DNA from: an uncultured Peptoniphilus sp.
GTDB lineage: Bacteria > Bacillota > Clostridia > Tissierellales > Peptoniphilaceae
Reading direction: 5' to 3'
Assembly (NCBI RefSeq): GCF_946222045.1
Contig: NZ_CAMILN010000040.1
Span: 1-14,961 of the forward strand
DNA: 14,961 bases
Under the pieces are notes generated by a model that had not been told where the DNA came from, ran no database searches, and saw nothing but the letters and a program-made list of their open reading frames with translations. Both the position numbers and the translations under genes were made by a program. Shown one piece after another: positions 5,775 through 14,100 of this stretch; the stretch's first letter is position 1, and every line of letters starts with the position of its first letter.

Positions 5775-7898
5775 ATGAAAAAATTTTATACAAAAGCCAA
5801 AGACACTATACTTAAAAATAGAAGAAATAAAATTCTAGCAGGAGGAGGACTTGCCCTCATCCTGGCCCTAATACTTATACCAAAATTTGCTGGCCTTGGT
5901 GGAGGAAAGGGAGAAACAATTTCTGAGAACCAAGTCGTGACCCTAAAGAAGGGGAGCGTGACCAACTCTGTCAGCGAAAAGGGAAAGGTTGTTCCATCAA
6001 ACTCAGTGGAAGTATTTCCCGAAAAGTCCCTTCCAGTGACAGAAGTCAATGTAAAGGTTGGCGACAAGGTCAAGAAGGGCGACGTCATAGCCAAGCTTGA
6101 CTCCTCAAGCATAGAGCAACAACTAAAGTCAAGGAAGGCCCAAAAGGAAGCCACAGACAAAAATGTGTCGGCACAAATTTCTGCTGCCAAAAAGAGACTT
6201 TCTGAAGCAGTGACTGGCCAAAAGAATGGCAAGAACCCAGCCCTTGTTGCTGCAGAAACTTCCCTAACTCAAGCCATGGACCAATACCTTGCCGCAGAGA
6301 AGTCCTACAATGACTTCAAAAGAAGTATTGACGAGAGATACAACCAGGGAATAGTTGCAGAGAAGGACTCCAGGCAAAATCTTGCCCACCAAGAAGAAGC
6401 AACTGACCTAAGATACAAGCAACTTGTGGAAGACCTAAATAGCAATAGGAACAAAATTGCTGAAAATAGGTCCCTTGCAAGAGATTCTTCCAGGTCCAAG
6501 GACTACCTACAGTCAGACCTGGACAATGCCAAGAGAAGACTTACAGAAATTGGAATTGAAATATCTGAGAGCCAAGGTAAAATAACGGAAAAACAAGGAC
6601 AGCTTGTAGGTGGAGAAAATCCAAATGTAAAAGGAAATTATAATAATAACAACAAGCCTTCAGTAAACAACCAAGGCATGAACACAGGAACACTTGAGGA
6701 AAAAATTGTTGAGAATACCACAGGTGGAGAAAAAATTGATACTGCTAAGATCCAAAGAGAAATTGACGACTTGAAAAACAAAATCAAAATCCTGACAAGA
6801 GAACAATCAGAAACAGAAATCCTAATAGGAAAAATATCTGAAGACCTTGCCACTGCCAAGGCTGACGAGCAAAAATACGATTCCCAAGCCGAAGCCCTTG
6901 AAAAAGAAGTGGAAGGTCAGGAAAAACAAGTAGAATCTACAGAACTTGAAGTGAAAAAGGCAAAAGAAGACCTCTATGCCGATGCAGACAAGGCCCTAAA
7001 GGCGAAAAAATCTCGCCAAGACGAACTAAAAACCCTAGAGAAAAACCTTGAAACTGCCAAGAACAATTATGATAATGCCAAGAAAAATCTAGAATCAACA
7101 AAAGACCAAGTTGCCAACGAAATTTCTGGCCTAAGAGATAACCTAAACACTGCCAAGGCAGGAGCCAACAACCTCGACAATGTAGAAATCGAAAACCTAA
7201 GCGAAGAACTTGATAAGGTCATGATCAAGGCACCAGCAGATGGAACTGTTACAGAAGTCCCAGCCAAGGAAGGTCAAGTCCCAACAGGCTATCTTGCCAA
7301 GATCGAAACTATAGACAAGCTTAGGATAGAATCCCAAGTCAAAGAATATGACAAGAACTCCATAAGTGTAGGAACAGAAGTTGAGATCACATCAGATTCC
7401 CTTGTGGGCGAAGTCTTCAAGGGCAAGGTCATCTCCATTGACCCAGCACCAATGCCAGTTTCTGAAGACAACAAGTCTGGCGAAGTCCTCTACAAAACTG
7501 TAATAGAAATAGATGAAGGACAAGAAGAAAAGCTTGCTCCAGGCATGACCCTAAGAGTTAAATATATCCTCAGCCAAGAAAGAGACACCTTCAAGGTGCC
7601 AAGTGACGCAATCTTCGAGAGAGATGGCAAGTCCTATGTCCTTGGTCTAAAGAACATTGGCAAGGATGACTACCAAGTTGAAAAAGTAGAAGTCATAAGG
7701 GGACTTGAAAATGACGCAGAAACTGCCATCAAGTCCAAAGACCTAAAGGAAGGCGACAAGGTCCTTGCCACATCAGGAGGTTATGGAGAGGGAAGCAAGC
7801 TAACCCTTATGAAGGACCCAAACTCCAAAGAAAGTGATGGAGATGAAAAAAGTGTAGACGCCAGCACTGCAGAAGCCGGAGGAGTTATTATAAAATGA
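5775..7898 (+). CDS. HlyD/MacA-like periplasmic-adaptor-type subunit of an ABC exporter, with long coiled coil
   Basis: A membrane-anchored adaptor of 707 residues that would link a MacB/YknZ-type ABC exporter to its substrate outside the membrane. A short basic N-terminus and one membrane helix (about 20-37) are followed by a half lipoyl/barrel part (VFPEKSLPVTEVNVKVGDKVKKGDVIAKLD). A heptad-rich Lys/Glu/Ala coiled coil runs from about 100 to 480, then the second lipoyl half (IKAPADGTVTEVPAKEGQVP, from about 484), a beta-barrel part and a C-terminal domain. Typical MacA or YknX proteins have about 370-400 residues, so the coiled coil here is several times longer. It is broken near residues 285-310 by an Asn/Gly-rich linker (NYNNNNKPSVNNQG). 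The ATG at 5775 has GGAGGT at ideal spacing; an upstream TTG would lie on that site. It overlaps the ATPase gene by 4 bases (ATGA). Confidence 0.85.
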   Translation: MKKFYTKAKDTILKNRRNKILAGGGLALILALILIPKFAGLGGGKGETISENQVVTLKKGSVTNSVSEKGKVVPSNSVEVFPEKSLPVTEVNVKVGDKVKKGDVIAKLDSSSIEQQLKSRKAQKEATDKNVSAQISAAKKRLSEAVTGQKNGKNPALVAAETSLTQAMDQYLAAEKSYNDFKRSIDERYNQGIVAEKDSRQNLAHQEEATDLRYKQLVEDLNSNRNKIAENRSLARDSSRSKDYLQSDLDNAKRRLTEIGIEISESQGKITEKQGQLVGGENPNVKGNYNNNNKPSVNNQGMNTGTLEEKIVENTTGGEKIDTAKIQREIDDLKNKIKILTREQSETEILIGKISEDLATAKADEQKYDSQAEALEKEVEGQEKQVESTELEVKKAKEDLYADADKALKAKKSRQDELKTLEKNLETAKNNYDNAKKNLESTKDQVANEISGLRDNLNTAKAGANNLDNVEIENLSEELDKVMIKAPADGTVTEVPAKEGQVPTGYLAKIETIDKLRIESQVKEYDKNSISVGTEVEITSDSLVGEVFKGKVISIDPAPMPVSEDNKSGEVLYKTVIEIDEGQEEKLAPGMTLRVKYILSQERDTFKVPSDAIFERDGKSYVLGLKNIGKDDYQVEKVEVIRGLENDAETAIKSKDLKEGDKVLATSGGYGEGSKLTLMKDPNSKESDGDEKSVDASTAEAGGVIIK

Positions 7899-8578
7899 CA
7901 GGCAAGCTTATAAAAATGGAGGGCATAAAAAAGTCCTTTAATATAGGAAAAGAAAATGAATTGGAAATCCTCCACGGCATAGACTTTGAAGTAAACGATG
8001 GCGACTTCGTATCAGTTGTGGGCCAGTCGGGATCAGGTAAGTCAACCCTAATGAACATTATTGGACTCCTTGACAGGCAGACCTCAGGCTATTACGAACT
8101 CAACGGGACAGACATATCCACCCTAAAGGACAGTGAGCTCTCAGCCTACAGGTCCAAAAAAATTGGCTTCGTATTCCAGAACTTCAACCTAATCCCCAGG
8201 TCCAATGCCCAAAAAAACGTAGAACTTCCCATGACCTATGCAGGAGTGGGAAAAAAGGAAAGGGCAGAGAGGGCAGAAAGACTGCTGGAAATAGTGGAGA
8301 TGAAGGACAGGATGGACCACCTTCCCAATGAGTTATCAGGAGGACAAAAACAGAGAGTTGCCATAGCTAGGTCCATGGCCAACAACCCCGATATCATTTT
8401 GGCAGACGAGCCAACGGGAGCCCTGGACTCCAAGACTGGCAGAAATGTTATGGACCTCTTCCACAAACTCAACAAAGAAGACAAGAGGACCATAATTATC
8501 ATCACCCACAACATGGAACTGGCCAAGGAAGCTGGCAGGATCTACAAGATGACAGATGGACTTTTGGAGGAGATTTAA
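7895..8578 (+). CDS. MacB/YknY-like ABC exporter ATPase
   Basis: A 227-residue cytoplasmic ATPase of the LolD/MacB/YknY group. It shows Walker A GQSGSGKST, the Q-loop VFQNFNLIPR, signature LSGGQKQR, Walker B IILADEPTGALD and switch His in ITHN. ADEPTGALDSKTG is characteristic of this mechanotransmission-type exporter group rather than of importers. It starts inside the adaptor stop (ATGA) with GGAGGAG about 10 bases upstream, and its TAA shares one base with the permease ATG. The three genes are therefore tightly coupled and should form one complex: adaptor, ATPase dimer, permease dimer. Substrate is not visible; relatives export antimicrobial peptides, toxins or macrolides, or respond to envelope stress. 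Confidence 0.92.
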   Translation: MTGKLIKMEGIKKSFNIGKENELEILHGIDFEVNDGDFVSVVGQSGSGKSTLMNIIGLLDRQTSGYYELNGTDISTLKDSELSAYRSKKIGFVFQNFNLIPRSNAQKNVELPMTYAGVGKKERAERAERLLEIVEMKDRMDHLPNELSGGQKQRVAIARSMANNPDIILADEPTGALDSKTGRNVMDLFHKLNKEDKRTIIIITHNMELAKEAGRIYKMTDGLLEEI

Positions 8579-9831
8579 TGGACATACTAGAAACAATAAA
8601 ACTCTCCCTTGAGGGACTTAGGTCCAACAAGCTCAGGTCCTTTTTAACCATGCTGGGGATAATAATTGGAATCGGGTCAGTAATCGGCATCACAACCATA
8701 GGAGATGCCCTCACCAAGTCAGTCAACAAGGCCTTTGACTCCATAGCCAACACAGCAGTCCAAATTTATGTAAAGCCAAAAAATGCCGACTACGATGGGG
8801 GAGAACTTACAGAATCCGACTACTTCTCAGAAAACATAATAAACTATTTAGAAGCACAAAAGGGCAGGACCATTGAAGACTTAGTCTACCATGGAGCCAG
8901 CGGCCAAGGCTATGTCAAGGAAGGGAGAAAGAAGGAGCCAGTATCCATAGTTTCCACATCAGAGGGCGAAAAAAATCTTTTCAAACTCAAAATGGTTGCT
9001 GGCAGATTTTTAAATGACCAAGATGTGGCAAGGGGCAAGTCTGTTTCAGTAATATCAGACAAGGTCCTTGAAGAAATCTACAAGGTCCCAGCACCAGAAG
9101 CCTTGGGCCAAGAAGTAAAAATTGACGTCAATGGTAAACTACTAGTTGCCACAATAATTGGAGTCTATGAGTACGAAGAGATGAAGGTCATGGGCCAATC
9201 ACTTAATGGGGCCAGCTCATCCGTTTACATCCCAAGGACAACAGGGGACAGAGAACTTTTGACAGAACCAAGGACATCCTACTACGACATCGCCATGACT
9301 TTAAAAAACCCCGACACTATAGAAGAAGATGCCAAGGCCCTAGTTGATGATTTAAATGCCAAATTCTACAAGGACAACCCACGAGCAGAAGTTGCCCACT
9401 ACTCAGCCGAGAGCGAAATATCACAAATGAACTCTGCTATGGGATCCATACAAGTTGCCATTGGAGCCATAGCAGCTATCTCCCTTTTAGTTGGAGGAAT
9501 CGGCGTAATGAACATCCTCCTGGTGTCTGTGACAGAGAGGACCAAGGAAATAGGAATAAGAAAGGCCTTGGGAGCCACAAGGGGCGATATAAGAAAGCAA
9601 TTTATCATTGAGTCCGTAATAATTTGTATTATTGGAGGATTCTTCGGCATAATCCTGGGAACCATAATAGGACTAATTGGGTCCAAGCTTTTAGAATTCC
9701 AAACACTTCCATCCCTTGGATCAATTGTGGTGGCAGTTGGATTCTCCATGCTAATAGGAGTCTTCTTCGGCTACTACCCAGCCAACAAGGCAGCCAAGCT
9801 AGACCCAATAGAAGCCTTGAGGTACGAATAA
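8578..9831 (+). CDS. MacB/YknZ-like ABC exporter permease (FtsX-type)
   Basis: A 417-residue permease with the four-helix MacB/FtsX topology. One N-terminal helix (LRSFLTMLGIIIGIGSVIGI, about 20-40) is followed by a large extracellular MacB_PCD-type domain (about 45-280). Three C-terminal helices begin near VAIGAIAAISLLVGGIGVMN. The cytoplasmic coupling stretch VTERTKEIGIRKALGATRGD and the end YPANKAAKLDPIEALRYE are hallmark motifs of the family. GGAGGAG stands just before the overlapping TAATG start. It is the last gene of the exporter operon; the hairpin at 9941 probably ends the transcript. No outer-membrane partner is expected in a Gram-positive cell. Confidence 0.93.
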   Translation: MDILETIKLSLEGLRSNKLRSFLTMLGIIIGIGSVIGITTIGDALTKSVNKAFDSIANTAVQIYVKPKNADYDGGELTESDYFSENIINYLEAQKGRTIEDLVYHGASGQGYVKEGRKKEPVSIVSTSEGEKNLFKLKMVAGRFLNDQDVARGKSVSVISDKVLEEIYKVPAPEALGQEVKIDVNGKLLVATIIGVYEYEEMKVMGQSLNGASSSVYIPRTTGDRELLTEPRTSYYDIAMTLKNPDTIEEDAKALVDDLNAKFYKDNPRAEVAHYSAESEISQMNSAMGSIQVAIGAIAAISLLVGGIGVMNILLVSVTERTKEIGIRKALGATRGDIRKQFIIESVIICIIGGFFGIILGTIIGLIGSKLLEFQTLPSLGSIVVAVGFSMLIGVFFGYYPANKAAKLDPIEALRYE

Positions 9832-9841
9832 GACGTAAGAT

Positions 9842-9911
9842 ATTGGAATCTTATAAACAATTAAATAGACTATATAATTGGAATCTTATAAACAATTAAA
9901 TAGACTATATA
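9842..9911 (+). repeat. Exact 35-bp tandem duplication after the permease gene
   Basis: Two identical 35-base copies, 9842-9876 and 9877-9911, stand head to tail 10 bases after the permease stop. Each contains ATTGGAATC and, near its end, TAGACTATATA, so each resembles a weak promoter (TTGGAA ... TATATAAT). Exact identity in non-coding DNA suggests a recent duplication or an assembly slip. Confidence 0.9.
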
Positions 9912-9934
9912 ATAGAAGAAAAACATTATGGAAA

Positions 9935-9988
9935 TGAACAGACCTCCAAAAGTTGGACTATAAACCAACTAAAGGAGGTCATTTTTTT
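9935..9988 (+). terminator. Terminator of exporter operon that resembles an IS150-type left end
   Basis: Arms 9941-9956 (GACCTCCAAAAGTTGG) and 9965-9980 pair in 13 of 16 positions around an 8-base loop, and seven T residues follow (9982-9988), so it should act as a rho-independent terminator. With the TGAACA in front, the first 24 bases match the IS end at 14907 in 20 positions, and the same hairpin layout occurs there. It may be a solo remnant or captured end of an IS3-family element now serving as terminator. No transposase sequence follows. Confidence 0.75.
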
Positions 9989-9990
9989 AT

Positions 9991-10071
9991 TGCAGGTAGG
10001 TCAGGTGAACCATCTGCCAAAGAGAAGGAGTAAGGCGAACTTCGATTTGCATCAGATGCCTGCTCATGACC
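9991..10071. other. GC-rich structured island of unknown function
   Basis: About 80 bases near 50% GC sit in DNA of roughly 20-25% GC. GGTCA (9999-10003) and CATCTG (10011-10016) pair with TGACC (10067-10071) and CAGATG (10053-10058), giving a two-part stem around a 36-base loop. On the minus strand a 46-codon open stretch (10119 down to a TGA at 9979-9981) ends in GSPDLPAIKK but has no start codon. It could be the 3' remnant of a decayed gene or a conserved RNA element. I do not recognise it. Confidence 0.4.
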
Positions 10072-10096
10072 TAAAAGATTAAAGATCAAATTAATT

Positions 10097-10494
10097 TTGA
10101 AGTCATAAAATTCTATGACCTAGTAAAAAATTATAAGTTCCTGATTGAAAAATGAGTTTATAAAAAACTTCTAAGTCACAAACAAGTAGGACTCACTAAT
10201 AAATTCTAAAGTCATAAACAAGTAAGACTTCATAATAAATTCTAAAGTCATAAACAAGTAAGACTTGCTAATAAATTCATAAGTCGTAAGCAAATATAAG
10301 TCCATAAAAAACTCCAAAGCTTAAAATAATAACAACTTTATAATAAGTTCTCAAGTTGCAAGAAAATATCGCTCAATAAAAAATTCCTACTTAATTAAGA
10401 AAAGCAAACACAATAAAATAAGAAGTCATAAATACTGCAAATCTAGGAAAAATTACAGGATCGCAAATAAATTTAAAAGCAAAAAAGTAAAATT
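10097..10494. repeat. Degenerate tandem array of ~36-bp units
   Basis: About 8 clear and up to 11 units of 34-40 bp follow each other without gaps. Unit starts are 10097, 10133, 10171, 10206, 10242, 10278, 10314, 10350, and less surely 10386, 10420 and 10455. Most end in AATAAATT or AAAAAATT and begin CTAAAGTCATAAACAAG or a variant. Units at 10206 and 10242 are nearly identical; divergence grows to both sides. On the minus strand the central units read as a 12-residue repeat (EFISKSYLFMTL, EFIMKSYLFMTL), but stops and length changes break the frame, so no gene is called. It is not a CRISPR, as there are no spacers. Confidence 0.75.
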
Positions 10495-11018
10495 CTATCT
10501 ATTATTATATAGGAATATTTAAGAAAGAATTATTTAAGAAAAAAATAATATTACAAGACCAATAAAAATAATAGAAATATTACAAATGTAATAATTTTAA
10601 AAATAATTGGAGATCTAATAAAAATATATTTATTAGATAAATAATATCAAAATTAGAGACTTGTATTTTTATCTATGGATAAAAGATTTCATAAAAATGA
10701 AAGAGTTTTACAAAAATGAAAAAATAGGCCTATAAACCAGAGAAAATCACAATATAAAATCAAAAAATAAAAAAAAATCAAAAATTTTCTTATAAAGAAA
10801 AATTGTATAAAATGAATACAAAAAATCTACCTAAATAATACATATATAAATATTTAAAAATAAGTAAATATAGGAAATCGCTATATTTAGAGGAAATTAC
10901 AAAAGTATTACGATTAATACATTGATGATAGAACATAAATAAAAAATGAAGATTTTTTAGAGATTTTCAAGAAAGACTGAATCAAGCCATCAAAGAGGGA
11001 TAATTCACAAAAAAAGTA
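10495..11018. other. AT-rich non-coding region with perfect inverted repeats
   Basis: No open frame of useful length is seen here on either strand. Two perfect inverted repeats stand out: ATCTAATAAA/TTTATTAGAT (10613-10622 and 10629-10638) and TAAATATAG/CTATATTTA (10865-10873 and 10881-10889, 7-base loop). Neither is followed by a long T-run. They may be regulatory sites for the surface protein gene, or chance structure in very AT-rich DNA. Confidence 0.4.
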
Positions 11019-11114
11019 TTGATATCTTTTTATTTTTGTATTATATTATATATAATATTACTAGAGAGTTACATATTTCCTAGTAAAGACTTATTACTGA
11101 TTAGAGATAGGAGA
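11019..11114 (+). promoter_or_regulatory. Promoter, leader hairpin and ribosome site of the surface protein gene
   Basis: TTGATA (11019-11024) and TATATT (11042-11047) are spaced by exactly 17 bases. The leader of about 65 bases contains TACTAG (11059-11064) and CTAGTA (11080-11085), a perfect 6-bp stem. The ribosome site AGGAGA (11109-11114) stands 6 bases before the ATG at 11121 and fixes that start. Confidence 0.65.
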
Positions 11115-11120
11115 AAGAAA

Positions 11121-14100
11121 ATGGATAATATTTTTAAAAGATTTACGTGTCTATTCTTGGCATTACTGATGATATTGGAGGTTTTCAGCCCGGTCACAGC
11201 ACTGGCTGCTGAGAGTAGGGGCTTATTTGAAGAAGCGAAATCTGTAGACTCAAATAATAAAGTTGAGAAAAAGATTTCCGATGAACTCTTTAATGAGCCG
11301 GCCGAGAAAAGAGAAAAGTCCGAAACTAGGAAGACCACTTCAAACAAGAAGGAAGAAGTACATAAAAAGGAAGAAGTACATAAAAATTCTTCTAAGGAAT
11401 CTAAAGAAACAGGCAAGGCTCCTGAACTAATACCGGCGAAGAAAACAAAGAATGATTACGAATTCTTTGAAAACACAAGAAAAGATGAAACAAAAGCCGA
11501 AGAAAAAGAAAAGGCAGAAGCCGAAGCTAAAGCTGCAGAAGAAGCAAAGGCCAAAGAAGAACAAACTGCAAAAGAAAATGCAGACCTTGAAAAACAAAGA
11601 CAAGAGCTTTTGAGAATCGAAGCAGAAAGGCAAGCCGCAGCAGCAAGAGCCAACGAAGCCGAAGCCGCAGCAGCCGAAGCCGAATATAGGGACGCTCGTG
11701 AGAAGAGAATCGAGCTAGAAAAACTGTTAGAAGAAAAATTAAAAGAAAAGGGTCTAAGAGACCAAAAGAAACAAGAATCAGAAAAAAGTCTTAACGAGGA
11801 AAAATTAAATAAATTAGAAGATAAAAATAAGACAGAAGAAGTCGTAGAAGAGGAAGAAGAAAAAGGCCTACTAGAAAAGATCAAAGAAGGCCTTGGACTT
11901 ACAGACCTACAAAGAGCAGACAAGGAACTTAAAAAAGCACTTAAAAATAAGAAGAATGGTCTAGAAGAAATTCAAGCCCTACTTGACACATTTGAAGACA
12001 AGTACGATTTGTCAAGAGAAGACCAAGCCAAACTAATGGCAGACAACGAAGAAGCCTTCCAAGAACTTATAGAAAGAGATAGGGAAGAAAACTTCAGGTC
12101 AGATATGTTGAAGGCTAATCCTGTTGGTGCAAGCCCAGAAAATTTAGAAAGTAAAAAATTCACAATCAGGACTAGACTTGATACATCAACTATTAATGGA
12201 TCAATTCAACAAGGAAAGTTTTTTGAAATTAAGCTAGATCAAAGACTTACTGTTAAAGCAGGCACTATTCTTCCAGACATAGTAAACGATGGAACAATTT
12301 TAGCTACACCTGACTACAAAGAAAGTACGAATTCAATCAAATACACTGTTAAAAATCCAATAGATAAAAACCTACAAATTCCTATAGCCATAGATGTCGA
12401 CTATAATGTTGAGAAAATAAAAGAACTAGAAGGAAAAAAAGATAAACACCCTATTAACAACTCTATTTCTGGCTTAGGGGTAGTTAGACCAGCAAAACTT
12501 CCAGAAGTAATAGTTAATAATAATGGCGACATTGTAAATGGAATTTCAGAACCAGATGGCCATGAAGTTCTACAAATAGTTGAACCAGGTTCTGACTATA
12601 AAGTTTACATGGATGCTCATGGAATTCCAGTTGTAAAAGATGGAAAACTTGTAGCAGTAAATTGGAAAGTTACATTTACATCAACCAAAGACTTATTAGC
12701 TTTAGGTCTATCTTCAAATGCCACTATTGTCAAAGGATCTGGTCTAGGAGGTTTTAGCAACCTATTATTAAATGGTAATGAGCTTAGAACTGCAGAAGAT
12801 GGCCTATCAACAAATGAAATAGAAGGTCAGCTTGGTATAGTAGCATCTAAAAACCATACCTTGAATGAATCCTTAAGAGAGGTTCGTTACACATTTGAAA
12901 CAAAGGTAACCAATCCTCAAGAAAAATATGCCATAGACCTTTCAGTTGCTCTTAAAAATAAGCAGAAAACAGGAGCAGTGAGATTAGTTTATGACGCAGC
13001 AGATAACAAGTCTTATATGGAAGATACAACTTCTAAGCGTGTAGGCATTAACAATAGAACAACAATTATGGGTGAATTTTCATCTGATACAACAGCTAGA
13101 TGGACTGTAACAGACCAAGTGTCAACAGGTGATAACACCAAAAAAGAAGACCCTGTTATAGGCTTTCCTTTAGCTACAAGAGAGTTGACAGGAGATCAAA
13201 CCTTAACATCAGCAAAGATGGCTGTTTATAGACTTAACCCAGATGATGGTAAGATGGAGGTCATAATAGAAGAGACAGACCTTGATAAAACAATTCCAGC
13301 CAAGGGAACAAATCCATCAGACCAACAATATCCAGGTAGAATTGCAGTTTACGAATTTAATACAGATATAATTGACTCAGAAGCAGGCTATTCACTTTCA
13401 GGTGTTAACATCAACAAATACCAACCAATAAAAATAAAACAAACTTGGTCTGGCATAGATAGCACTCAAAAAATGCCTGAGCAAACTATAGAAGTTAAAG
13501 ATACTAATGGAAATAACTTATCAAGTCCAATCACAGTTGGCGAAGGAGAAATAGGTCAAGCTGATAGAGCCTTTGATATCCCAGCTGTTAAGACATGGGA
13601 AATAATAAAAGAGATAAATCCAGAAACACAAGAGGAAGAAACAAAAGAAGTTAAAATAACTCCAAATATAGTTCAAACTTTCCCTGAAGGACCAACTATA
13701 TATGGAACAAAATATTCTTATAAGGAAAAGTATAACTACTATTCCCTAGAAAATGGCGCATATAATCTTTATAATGTTATGACAGAATCTACAGATGAAG
13801 AGGATTCCTCATTTACTATTATAAAAACAGACAGCAAGGATCCTAATAAGAAACTTTCAGGAGCAGAATTTACTCTTCAAAGACCAGGAGAAACCCTAAA
13901 ATTACAAACAGATGCTAACGGACAAATAAACTTTAAAAACATAAGCCCAGGAACTTATAACTTAATAGAAAACAAAGCACCTGCTGGATACAAATTAGAC
14001 CAAGAACCTAAACAAATCACAGTACACAATGATGGTACTGTTTCAGTAGAGGGTAATAATATTTCTATGCAAGGTGGTAAAGTAGCTACAGTTCTTGCAA

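Noticed and set aside
9624..9899. 91-codon plus-strand frame across the end of the permease and the 35-bp repeats
   Set aside because: It overlaps the strongly supported MacB-type C-terminus in another frame and reads into the duplication; no homology or ribosome site.
9979..10119. 46-codon minus-strand frame ending GSPDLPAIKK as a real gene
   Set aside because: It has no start codon and is closed upstream by a TAG in the repeat array. It is kept only as a remnant hypothesis in the findings.
10171..10385. CRISPR-like array
   Set aside because: The ~36-bp units follow one another directly and diverge gradually. There are no unique spacers between conserved repeats, and no cas gene is in the window.
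11427..12163. Several antisense Ser/Phe-rich frames under the surface protein gene
   Set aside because: They are mirror images of Lys/Glu/Ala codons of the coiled coil; low complexity, no ribosome sites, no recognisable domain.
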